Origin: JAJOKI01 sp964412405
Lineage (GTDB): Archaea > Halobacteriota > UBA148 > JAJOKI01
Assembly: GCA_964412405.1 (NCBI GenBank)
Contig: CAYPOB010000031.1
Span: forward strand, 1 to 11,884
DNA length: 11,884 nt
Direction: 5' to 3'
Positions 1 through 4,791 of this stretch are shown here, piece by piece (position 1 is the first letter of the stretch; every line of letters begins with the position of its first letter). The notes below the pieces were generated by a model. That model was not told the DNA's origin and ran no database searches. It saw nothing but the letters and a program-made list of their open reading frames with translations. The position numbers and the translations under genes are program-made.

Positions 1-42
1 GCCAATAAATGCTTTTGTTAAATTTTGGATTGTGTTTTTCAT
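1..42 (-). CDS. Unknown protein, N-terminal 14 codons only
   Basis: An ATG on the minus strand at 42 opens a frame that runs off the window edge, giving MKNTIQNLTKAFIG. A good Shine-Dalgarno-like GAGGT (minus strand, about 55-50) lies some 8 nt upstream, and the stop codon of the preceding minus-strand gene is only 15 nt away, so the two are probably co-transcribed and translationally spaced as an operon. Fourteen residues are too few to assign a family or function. The call rests on the ribosome-binding site, the spacing and the conserved strand. Confidence 0.5.
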   Translation of the reverse strand, partial: MKNTIQNLTKAFIG

Positions 43-57
43 AGTTTTTACCTCGTG

Positions 58-534
58 TTATTTATATATAGATTTAACCGTTTTTTCAATTAACACTTCT
101 CTTTCTATCCATTCTTCAACTGCTTTATCTACTTCTTTCTCTTTTCCTGCTTTGTTACCCCAATACACAAGTTCGGGTATATCTTGAGGAAGATGTCCCA
201 ACTTAAGTTTTTGTGCTACTCTCATCACAAAATCTTTCTCTTTTGCTTCACGCATAGTATCTTCAAGTTTCTCTTTTTCTTGTTTCTTCTCTGCTTTCCC
301 TTCTAACCAAGCACATATCCAGAATGAAATTGATAAAATAACTAAAATTGACCCAAATGCCCCATAGAGACCATGTTTAATACTCGCAACGGTATAAACC
401 ATCAGTTGACCAGTGGTATAATTTATTGGACACGGTAAAATCATCAAGACTCCATGGGGCCAGGCAAGCAGAAAAAACATCACCGCTACTCCCATAAATA
501 CAAAACTCAGAAAACTCCATTGACTTTTTCTCAT
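58..534 (-). CDS. Hypothetical two-TM membrane protein with charged tail
   Basis: This 158-aa protein is not a family I recognise. Two hydrophobic stretches, at about residues 7-33 and 55-77, look like membrane helices. They are followed by a strongly charged Lys/Glu-rich helical region (about 79-105 and 128-155) that could form a cytoplasmic coiled coil. A short linker with Pro and Cys (LPCPIN, 33-38) lies between the helices. It heads a minus-strand unit with the truncated gene that starts at 42. No clear ribosome-binding site precedes the ATG, but a TATA-like ATTATAATC is centred about 26 nt upstream, which would suit a leaderless transcript. The gene is visibly more A/T-rich than the neighbouring mdh operon, and the two are separated by the inverted-repeat element at 562-713. 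It could be accessory DNA. Function unknown. Confidence 0.6.
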   Translation of the reverse strand: MRKSQWSFLSFVFMGVAVMFFLLAWPHGVLMILPCPINYTTGQLMVYTVASIKHGLYGAFGSILVILSISFWICAWLEGKAEKKQEKEKLEDTMREAKEKDFVMRVAQKLKLGHLPQDIPELVYWGNKAGKEKEVDKAVEEWIEREVLIEKTVKSIYK

Positions 535-555
535 TTGTTTCGCCTATTAGGTTTT

Positions 556-564
556 GATTATAAT
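556..564 (-). promoter_or_regulatory. TATA-like box for the membrane-protein gene
   Basis: Minus-strand ATTATAATC is centred about 26 nt from the ATG at 534, the usual archaeal TATA-to-start-site distance, so transcription could begin at or next to the start codon. The box overlaps the outer end of the 562-713 inverted-repeat element, so an insertion there could have altered or created this promoter. It rests on position and composition only. Confidence 0.3.
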
Positions 565-581
565 GGCCTTGTAGAAAACCT
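562..581 (+). repeat. Left terminal inverted repeat of the MITE-like element
   Basis: AATGGCCTTGTAGAAAACCT, the left arm of an inverted repeat whose partner lies at 694-713 (18/20 identity). The inner 12 bases, TGTAGAAAACCT, match perfectly in both arms. Confidence 0.6.
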
Positions 582-693
582 CTATCTGAACAAACATAAA
601 TGTTTCCCTGACTGCTCTATCGATATTGTATATCACCAGCTTGACCTTGATCTCCTTGGCTTGATTTCTATAGTATTAGTAGAGTTGAGGAAA

Positions 694-713
694 AGGTTTT
701 CTACAGAGCCATT
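694..713 (-). repeat. Right terminal inverted repeat of the MITE-like element
   Basis: On the minus strand this reads AATGGCTCTGTAGAAAACCT, matching the left arm at 562-581 at 18 of 20 positions. It begins on the base next to the mdh TAA stop codon, so the mdh reading frame is intact and its 3' flank is replaced by the element. Confidence 0.6.
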
Positions 714-1589
714 TTAGATGCCTTTCAACATCCCCTTGATGACATCCGCAGACCTTTTTAATTGAATCAGCTCTTCTTCGGTCAGGTCGTATTCGAGGAC
801 GCTCGACACGCCGTTTTTGCCTATCAGCGCCGGCACACCTATGGCGACGTCACGCAGTCCGTATTCACCCTCCAACACAACGCTCACTGGTATCATGGCG
901 TTTTCATCGCTTACAATTGCCTTTACGATCTTTGCAATGCATGAGGCAGGAGCATAATAGGTAGCGCTCTTTCTCCGTATGACTTCCATACCCTTATCCT
1001 TCGTGGTCTGGACGACATTATTCCAGTCAACTCCCTTTACATCCGTTTGACCCTTCAGAAGGACCATGCTGTCCCCGTGCTCTCCGACCATCAGCGCATC
1101 GCTCTTAACGTTCAGTCTCAGCAACTGCTCTCTCAATCTGGCGGTATCATGCGAGGAGCCCATGCCAAGGACTTCATTTCTTGTTTTCCCGGACGCTTTA
1201 TAGGCGATATATGTCATCACATCGACCGGATTGGTGGTTAAAACAAGTATCGCGCCTGGAGCAGTTTCGTTTACCTTTTTGATAATCTCCCGCACGATAT
1301 TCGCATTCGTTTGGACCAGGTCCAACCGGGTCATTCCCGGTTTTCTTGCAATGCCGGCGGATATCACTATGATATTTGAGCCGCTCAAAAGTGAATAATC
1401 ACTCCCCCCATCAACAATTACGTTCTTGCCCGTGGCGATGGCCGCAGCCCCCATGTCCATCGCCTCGCCAACGGCCAGATCCTCGACCAAATCTATCAGC
1501 ACGATTTCATCGCAATCCACATCGTACAGCGTGGCATATGCCGATGTCGAACCTATTCTACCAGCGCCCACAAATCCAATTTTGACCAT
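714..1589 (-). CDS. mdh: Archaeal malate dehydrogenase (LDH/MDH superfamily)
   Basis: The 291-aa enzyme interconverts malate and oxaloacetate with NAD(P) in the cytoplasm. The Rossmann motif GAGRIG sits at residues 8-13, with Asp33 at the end of beta-2 where NAD ribose is usually bound. Substrate-binding arginines are Arg82 and Arg88 in ARKPGMTR. Arg at position 82, where lactate dehydrogenases have Gln, supports malate specificity. The catalytic pair is Asp148 with His171 (GEHGDS), plus Arg151. Length and sequence are close to the Archaeoglobus-type MDH, and the protein looks complete. A GAGGGGGA ribosome-binding site precedes the ATG. It is the third gene of a minus-strand operon, 10 nt after the pth2 stop. 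Its own stop directly abuts a MITE-like inverted repeat. Lactate dehydrogenase is the main alternative but is less likely given Arg82. Confidence 0.93.
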   Translation of the reverse strand: MVKIGFVGAGRIGSTSAYATLYDVDCDEIVLIDLVEDLAVGEAMDMGAAAIATGKNVIVDGGSDYSLLSGSNIIVISAGIARKPGMTRLDLVQTNANIVREIIKKVNETAPGAILVLTTNPVDVMTYIAYKASGKTRNEVLGMGSSHDTARLREQLLRLNVKSDALMVGEHGDSMVLLKGQTDVKGVDWNNVVQTTKDKGMEVIRRKSATYYAPASCIAKIVKAIVSDENAMIPVSVVLEGEYGLRDVAIGVPALIGKNGVSSVLEYDLTEEELIQLKRSADVIKGMLKGI

Positions 1590-1599
1590 TGTCCCCCTC

Positions 1600-1953
1600 T
1601 CATAATAACGTCAGATGTCCTGTAAGTTCGTCCAGGTCCTCGCTTTTTGCTGGACCAATGCCCAGTGCTGTGGTGGTTCCTGGCGGCACCTCTGTCAATC
1701 CAGCGTCTGTGACCAGAGCGGTTGGAAAATTCAGTCGCCGTGCCCCCTCTCTCAACTCAAATAATTCCCTCTGATTGCTCACTTTCAGAACGACCTTCTT
1801 TTGGCCTCCATTTTTCCATGCCTTACGCACTCGGGGTTCTGCCGATTCATATGCTGAAACCGCTGCGTGCGCCACCTGTACAGCCAATTTACCCCGCGAT
1901 AGAACGATATCGGTCCTGATGATTATACACTGTTTTATACTCGGATCCGTCAT
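1600..1953 (-). CDS. pth2: Archaeal-type peptidyl-tRNA hydrolase (Pth2)
   Basis: This 117-aa cytoplasmic enzyme cleaves the ester bond of prematurely released peptidyl-tRNA, freeing peptide and tRNA for translation. The Pth2 signature is clear: RGKLAVQVAHAA at about residues 20-31 (Lys22, Gln26, His29), then VTDAGLTEVPPGTTTALGIGP at 81-101, with Asp83 and Thr87 at positions known in the family to line the active site. The length is normal for archaeal Pth2, the counterpart of eukaryotic PTRH2 and unrelated to bacterial Pth. Its ATG overlaps the stop of the upstream hypothetical gene by four bases (ATGA at 1953-1950), so translation is probably coupled, and mdh follows 10 nt after its stop. 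Confidence 0.95.
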   Translation of the reverse strand: MTDPSIKQCIIIRTDIVLSRGKLAVQVAHAAVSAYESAEPRVRKAWKNGGQKKVVLKVSNQRELFELREGARRLNFPTALVTDAGLTEVPPGTTTALGIGPAKSEDLDELTGHLTLL

Positions 1954-2279
1954 TGAATTGGCATCCCATTCTCATCGTATTTCATCTCGTCTCTTCGTTC
2001 ATTTCTCCACTGCTGCCCCATCTTCTTGGCTTTAGCTCTTTTGAATTTATCGACAATGATATCATCCGAGACAGCGCCAATAGAATCCAGTGGAATGGAG
2101 AGAATTTCTTTTTTATGTTTAATCAATAATTGTCCATCATCGACGGCTATGCTTTCACCGATCTTTTTGCCATTGTATTTGACGATTTTGCACATATAAT
2201 CGATTTCGGGGGCTTTATCTATTTCAGAGTCTTCCCCTCCGATCCTTAAAAATTTGAGGATTCTATTTTTAATTGTCAT
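1950..2279 (-). CDS. Conserved archaeal hypothetical protein (DUF5749-like?)
   Basis: The 109-aa product starts MTIKNRILKF. The frame is open further upstream, but the ATG at 2279 is preferred because GGGTGAT lies a few bases before it and a TATA box is centred 30 nt away. Residues 25-75 alternate short hydrophobic strands with turns (CKIVKYNGKKIGESI, then ILSIPLDSIGAV), suggesting a small beta-barrel. The C-terminal 35 residues are highly charged and helical (KFKRAKAKKMGQQWRNERRD). Its position directly before pth2, with an ATGA overlap, suggests a translation- or RNA-linked role, but that is inference. It may belong to the archaeal beta-barrel family DUF5749; I hold that assignment loosely. 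The protein shows no catalytic motif. Confidence 0.75.
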   Translation of the reverse strand: MTIKNRILKFLRIGGEDSEIDKAPEIDYMCKIVKYNGKKIGESIAVDDGQLLIKHKKEILSIPLDSIGAVSDDIIVDKFKRAKAKKMGQQWRNERRDEMKYDENGMPIQ

Positions 2280-2338
2280 TATATCACCCAATTGGAACGA
2301 GTTGATATATATCATTCCACATTTAAAAGGGTGATGAT
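2280..2338. promoter_or_regulatory. Divergent promoter with palindromic TATA box
   Basis: The 59-bp gap between the minus-strand operon (ATG at 2279) and the plus-strand flavoprotein gene (ATG at 2339) contains TGATATATATCA at 2303-2314, a perfect 12-bp palindrome. Its centre lies about 30 nt from both start codons, so one TATA element may serve both directions. Each gene also has its own GGGTGAT ribosome-binding site (2330-2336 plus strand; about 2290-2284 minus strand). The predicted start sites fall within a few bases of the start codons, so leaders would be very short. Confidence 0.55.
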
Positions 2339-3508
2339 ATGATAAAATATGATGTGGTGGTCGTCGGCGCTGGACCCATTGGGTCAATGGCGGCAAAATA
2401 TGCTGCCAAGAATGGAGCAGATACTCTTCTTATCGAGGAGCACCAGGAGATCGGAGCGCCAGTGGCATGTGCAGGCATCATCAGTACCAGAGCCTTGGAT
2501 GAATGTGAGATCGGGATGGGCAGGTGGATAAACCGGGAGATCAAGGGCGCCTTCATATATTCTCCAGACGGCCGCAGCATCGCAGTCGGCGGAAATGAGA
2601 CCAAGGCATATGTGATCGAGCGTAAGACGTTTGATCGGGAACTTGCGCGTCAGGCGCTCAGGGTGGGCGTCGATATTCTGCTAAAGACCAGGGCAGTTGG
2701 ATTGAAAAATCGGGTTCTTGAGGTTATCAGTTACGGAGAGCATCTAAAGATAGAGGCAGGCATCGTCATCGGTGCAGACGGTGTTAAAAGTCAGGTCGCC
2801 AGATGGGCCGCTCTGGGAAACGTAAAAAAGGTCCTCGGCGGCGTACAGATCGAGGGATTGTATGAGTTGCGCGACCCGGAATTTGTAGAGGTATTTACCG
2901 GGTCGGTTGCACCGGGATTTTTCGCCTGGACAGTCCCAATTGAGGATGGTATTGCAAGAATTGGGCTGTGTGCGACTGCGAGACCGTTCCATCGTTTCAG
3001 GACCATGTTGGAGTCACATCCGATCGTCTCCAAACGCTATCGCGGGTCATATCTTGATTTTGTGGTCGGCGGCATTCCACTTGGGCCGCCTGAGCAAACC
3101 ACAGCCGATGGCGTAATGCTCGTCGGCGATGCAGCAGGACAGGTTAAACCGACTTCTGGCGGAGGCATCTATACTGGTGCTCTGTGCGCAAAGATAGCAG
3201 GTGAAGTGGCAGCCGCCGCCCTAAAGGAGGGGGATACATCAGCGAAACGCCTGGCAGAGTATGAAAGGCGCTGGAGGTCTACCATAGGGCGGGAGCTCAA
3301 AATTGGGATGGGGGTTCATGAGGCCATGGGAAAGTTGAGCGACACCGATTTCAATGGGGTTATCAGGGCGCTTGACGACCCAGGGGTTCTGGACATCATA
3401 TCTCAATATGGGGACATGGATTATCCCTCGTCAGTGGTGAAGAAATTGATTCTGGCAAAGCCGGGGTTATTGAGATTGTCGGGAGTTTTTGCGAGGGCGC
3501 TGGGATAA
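2339..3508 (+). CDS. Geranylgeranyl reductase family FAD-dependent oxidoreductase
   Basis: The 389-aa protein belongs to the archaeal geranylgeranyl-reductase family, whose members saturate the isoprenoid chains of membrane ether lipids or their precursors using FAD. The N-terminal FAD-binding motif is VGAGPIGS (9-16). The family Cys region PVACAGIIS follows at 41-49, then IERKTFDREL (93-102), GADGVKSQVAR (145-155), APGFFAWTVP (191-200), where the family has a P-x-Y-x-W-x-F-P-like pattern, and the second FAD motif GDAAGQVKPTSGGGI (263-277). Length is typical (about 390-410 aa). The ATG follows GGGTGATG and the divergent TATA box, so it is probably transcribed alone. The exact substrate (digeranylgeranylglyceryl phospholipid, geranylgeranyl diphosphate or a quinone side chain) cannot be told from sequence, since archaea often carry several paralogues. 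Confidence 0.88.
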   Translation: MIKYDVVVVGAGPIGSMAAKYAAKNGADTLLIEEHQEIGAPVACAGIISTRALDECEIGMGRWINREIKGAFIYSPDGRSIAVGGNETKAYVIERKTFDRELARQALRVGVDILLKTRAVGLKNRVLEVISYGEHLKIEAGIVIGADGVKSQVARWAALGNVKKVLGGVQIEGLYELRDPEFVEVFTGSVAPGFFAWTVPIEDGIARIGLCATARPFHRFRTMLESHPIVSKRYRGSYLDFVVGGIPLGPPEQTTADGVMLVGDAAGQVKPTSGGGIYTGALCAKIAGEVAAAALKEGDTSAKRLAEYERRWRSTIGRELKIGMGVHEAMGKLSDTDFNGVIRALDDPGVLDIISQYGDMDYPSSVVKKLILAKPGLLRLSGVFARALG

Positions 3509-3532
3509 TCGTTCTTTACTCACAAAGTTCTC

Positions 3533-3557
3533 AGAAGATTTAAGTATTATTGATACT
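3533..3557 (+). promoter_or_regulatory. Promoter and possible operator of the toxin-antitoxin pair
   Basis: An A/G-rich BRE-like stretch (AGAAGA, 3533-3538) precedes the TATA-like TTTAAGTA (3539-3546), centred about 26 nt before the GTG at 3569, so the transcript is probably leaderless. An inverted repeat AGTAT-5-ATACT (3543-3557) overlaps the box and could be an operator for autorepression by the AbrB-domain antitoxin. That last point is inference from the position. Confidence 0.45.
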
Positions 3558-3568
3558 ATTAATGTTAC

Positions 3569-3772
3569 GTGTTAAAAATCAGATATAGTAAGCATGCCAG
3601 ACTTAGAATGATCGGGCGTGGCATATCTGGGGGAGAAGTGAAAGAAGCCATAATCAAAGGTGCAAAACGCATCCAAAATGGCAAAATCGTCTCATCGTAT
3701 TCATACTTCGAAGTCGTTTACAAGAAAATTAAGGATGAAATTTACGTGATCACGGTAAAACCGAGGTGGTAA
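3569..3772 (+). CDS. DUF4258-type protein, likely toxin of a TA pair
   Basis: This 67-aa basic protein has the layout of DUF4258 proteins: an N-terminal SKHARLRMIGRGIS block (residues 7-20, with His9 and Arg residues), a helix (GEVKEAIIKG, 22-31), and C-terminal strands YFEVVYK and IYVITVKP. DUF4258 genes are commonly found beside YgiT/MqsA-type zinc-finger genes and are regarded as putative RNase-like toxins of the RelE/MqsR kind. The next gene here is exactly such a zinc-finger protein and overlaps it by 7 nt. The start is a GTG: no in-frame ATG exists before an upstream stop, there is no ribosome-binding site, and the TATA spacing predicts a leaderless message beginning there. Toxin activity is inferred from family and context. 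Confidence 0.72.
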   Translation: MLKIRYSKHARLRMIGRGISGGEVKEAIIKGAKRIQNGKIVSSYSYFEVVYKKIKDEIYVITVKPRW

Positions 3773-4107
3773 TCATAAAAAAGTGTCCAATCTGTGAAAA
3801 AGGAAATCTGAAAGAAGGCGAGGTTGAGGAAGAGATGTTTGGAATATCTCTCGGAAGATACAAAGCAGAGATATGCAGTGAGTGTGGGGAATCTTTTGTG
3901 GATGAAAATACAATGAATGCCATGGAGCAAAAGGCAAGGCAGTTGGGTATATGGGGACTTGCCAAGAAAATAAAAATCGTGCGATCGGGGAACTCATTGG
4001 CTATTAGAATTCCCGCAGATATCGCCAGATTTTTAAAGTTACAGGAAGGCAAAGAACTGTTCTTACATCCAGAAGGAACTTCAAAACTCGCGATTGAGAT
4101 AATTTAA
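3766..4107 (+). CDS. Antitoxin: YgiT-type zinc finger fused to AbrB/MazE domain
   Basis: The 113-aa protein has two parts. Residues 5-45 carry a four-cysteine zinc-ribbon (CPIC at 7-10, CSEC at 37-40) of the YgiT/MqsA N-terminal kind, which in MqsA binds the toxin. Residues 66-113 (KKIKIVRSGNSLAIRIPADI and onward) are a SpoVT/AbrB-type swapped-hairpin DNA-binding domain as in MazE. Classical MqsA has a helix-turn-helix C-terminus instead, so the DNA-binding part appears swapped. The gene overlaps the end of the DUF4258 gene by 7 nt, typical of a co-translated toxin-antitoxin pair. The GTG at 3766 lies inside GAGGTGGT, itself a strong Shine-Dalgarno match. That is odd and leaves the exact start open; a non-standard start a few codons later is possible. 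Confidence 0.75.
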   Translation: MVIIKKCPICEKGNLKEGEVEEEMFGISLGRYKAEICSECGESFVDENTMNAMEQKARQLGIWGLAKKIKIVRSGNSLAIRIPADIARFLKLQEGKELFLHPEGTSKLAIEII

Positions 4108-4241
4108 TCGATGTTCTGAAAAATATTCCTTTGGAAGACTTTAGAATCCCAGTTGAATGGAGAGTTCGGTCTTTTTCCCTTCAATATAAAACCTCTGAAC
4201 GACAGGCAAAGGCTCATTACTGCAAGAGACGCAACTAACAG
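4108..4241 (+). other. Spacer with a start-less open frame, possible gene remnant
   Basis: Between the antitoxin stop and the next promoter no intact gene is visible. One plus-strand frame stays open from 4098 to a TAA at 4236-4238 with protein-like content (VLKNIPLEDFRIPVEWR near 4113-4163) but has no usable start codon. A second frame, from about 4179 to 4274, also reads plausibly (IKPLNDRQRLITARDA). Together they could be a frameshifted gene fragment. I cannot name a family, and chance is a fair alternative. Confidence 0.25.
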
Positions 4242-4259
4242 CGAAAAAAGATTATATAA
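4242..4259 (+). promoter_or_regulatory. BRE/TATA promoter of the 79-aa AbrB-like gene
   Basis: A purine-rich BRE-like run (4242-4250) is followed by TTATATAA (4252-4259), a near-consensus archaeal TATA box centred about 26 nt before the ATG at 4281. A GAGGAGG Shine-Dalgarno-like tract (4263-4269) lies between box and start, although the spacing would put the transcription start almost on the ATG. Confidence 0.55.
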
Positions 4260-4280
4260 GAAGAGGAGGAAGTGATTACT

Positions 4281-4520
4281 ATGCGAAAGGTTGAGATAAA
4301 AAGCGTCGAGGACATAAGAGCATTGCCATTCGATGAGTGGGTGGAAGTTCCAGATGGTTTCGATATTGATTTTATAGATGTAGAAGATGACGTTCAAGTT
4401 CGTGATAACAAGATACTCGTGACTCTGCCAGAGAGCGTAACAAAGAAACTAAGTTTGAGCAAGAAGAACAAATTCACGGCGGTTTATTCTGATAGGAAGT
4501 TGATTATAGAGAAAGTGTAA
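4281..4520 (+). CDS. Small acidic protein with AbrB-like C-terminus
   Basis: The 79-aa product (from ATG 4281) is acidic in its first half (DFIDVEDDVQ, about 29-39). It ends in a stretch resembling an AbrB/MazE half: NKILVTLPESVTKKLSLSKK (43-62), then a strand with FTAVYSDRKLIIEKV. That pattern (basic strand, Leu-Pro-x-Ser, helix, strand) is common in archaeal antitoxin-like proteins, but no toxin partner is seen in the window. An in-frame GTG at 4272 would add three residues; the ATG is preferred because the TATA box is 26 nt upstream and GAGGAGG lies 11 nt before it. The gene appears to be transcribed alone. Function is unknown; an orphan antitoxin or small regulator is the best guess. Confidence 0.6.
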   Translation: MRKVEIKSVEDIRALPFDEWVEVPDGFDIDFIDVEDDVQVRDNKILVTLPESVTKKLSLSKKNKFTAVYSDRKLIIEKV

Positions 4521-4633
4521 AAAAAGCTCCAGCCAACTTCATCATGAAGCCCGGTCGTGGTAGTATCTTCAAAAAGAATGCGAATATCTTCCAGTCCAAC
4601 ATATTTTTCAGACAGTTCGATCAACTGAACCAC
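4520..4633 (-). pseudogene. Fragment resembling the N-terminus of an MBL-fold protein
   Basis: On the minus strand, 38 codons read as convincing protein: LIELSEKYVGLEDIRILF, then an EDTTTTGLHDEVGWSFF block. Metallo-beta-lactamase-fold hydrolases of the archaeal dihydropterin-synthase-like group often begin with a strand ending in an acidic residue, a loop, then an E/D-x-G-x-S-F strand, which this resembles. A stop codon (TGA) lies just upstream in frame. Downstream the similarity ends at the stop codon of the plus-strand 79-aa gene, and the frame stops about 16 codons later. The zinc-binding HxHxDH motif would lie beyond the break, so this can only be a relic. Family assignment is by eye and tentative. 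Confidence 0.35.
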
Positions 4634-4668
4634 TGTTCAATATAATGGGATAAAACACTTTCACCCGG

Positions 4669-4697
4669 CTACCATAAGAGTTATATTGTATGGGTAG
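4669..4697 (+). promoter_or_regulatory. cas operon promoter: Putative cas operon promoter inside an inverted repeat
   Basis: CTACCATA (4669-4676) and TATGGGTAG (4689-4697) form an 8-bp inverted repeat with a one-base bulge. The 12 bases between them contain TTATATTG (4681-4688), a TATA-like box. Transcription from it would start near 4710, giving an untranslated leader of about 80 nt before cas8b. A repressor bound to the inverted repeat would cover the TATA box, so this is a candidate operator. Nothing in the window says which protein would bind it. Confidence 0.4.
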
Positions 4698-4791
4698 AAA
4701 GAATTAATGTAAAAACGCATACCAACTTTGAGGATAATGATGGCGGCGAGAGAAATGAGAATAGCGCAGTATCATGATTGGTGGTTTGAAG

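Larger units (their letters stand above)
562..713. mobile_element. MITE-like element with 20-bp terminal inverted repeats
   Basis: The 152-bp stretch begins with AATGGCCTTGTAGAAAACCT and ends with the reverse complement of AATGGCTCTGTAGAAAACCT; 18 of 20 positions match, the two differences being an adjacent CT/TC swap. Such matched ends around a short core fit a miniature inverted-repeat element, a non-autonomous relic of an insertion sequence. The right end abuts the mdh stop codon (716-714). The plus-strand frame through the element stays open to a TAG at 715-717 and ends FSTEPF, which could be the fused remains of a transposase, but I cannot name the parent family. No convincing target-site duplication is seen. 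The alternative is a long-stem RNA hairpin in the mdh 3' untranslated region, although a 112-nt loop makes a simple terminator unlikely. Confidence 0.5.

Noticed and set aside
562..713. Simple intrinsic terminator for mdh
   Set aside because: The 20-bp arms are 112 nt apart and no T-run follows the minus-strand right arm as a classical terminator would need; a mobile element fits better.
1775..2035. Plus-strand open frame over pth2 and the hypothetical gene
   Set aside because: The minus-strand Pth2 signature is unambiguous and the plus frame is only its complement.
2280..2396. Upstream extension of the 109-aa hypothetical protein to an ATG at 2396
   Set aside because: The extension would overlap the divergent promoter and the start of the flavoprotein gene, while the ATG at 2279 has its own GGGTGAT and TATA spacing.
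4774..4791. Earlier in-frame ATG for cas8b
   Set aside because: No ribosome-binding site precedes it, whereas the ATG at 4792 follows GGTGGTTT and gives the usual MIEAI-type N-terminus; the earlier start is possible but less likely.
4521..4791. CRISPR array, leader or degenerate repeats upstream of cas8b
   Set aside because: No direct repeats of 25-37 bases with regular spacing and no typical ATTGAAAC repeat end are visible, here or elsewhere in the window.
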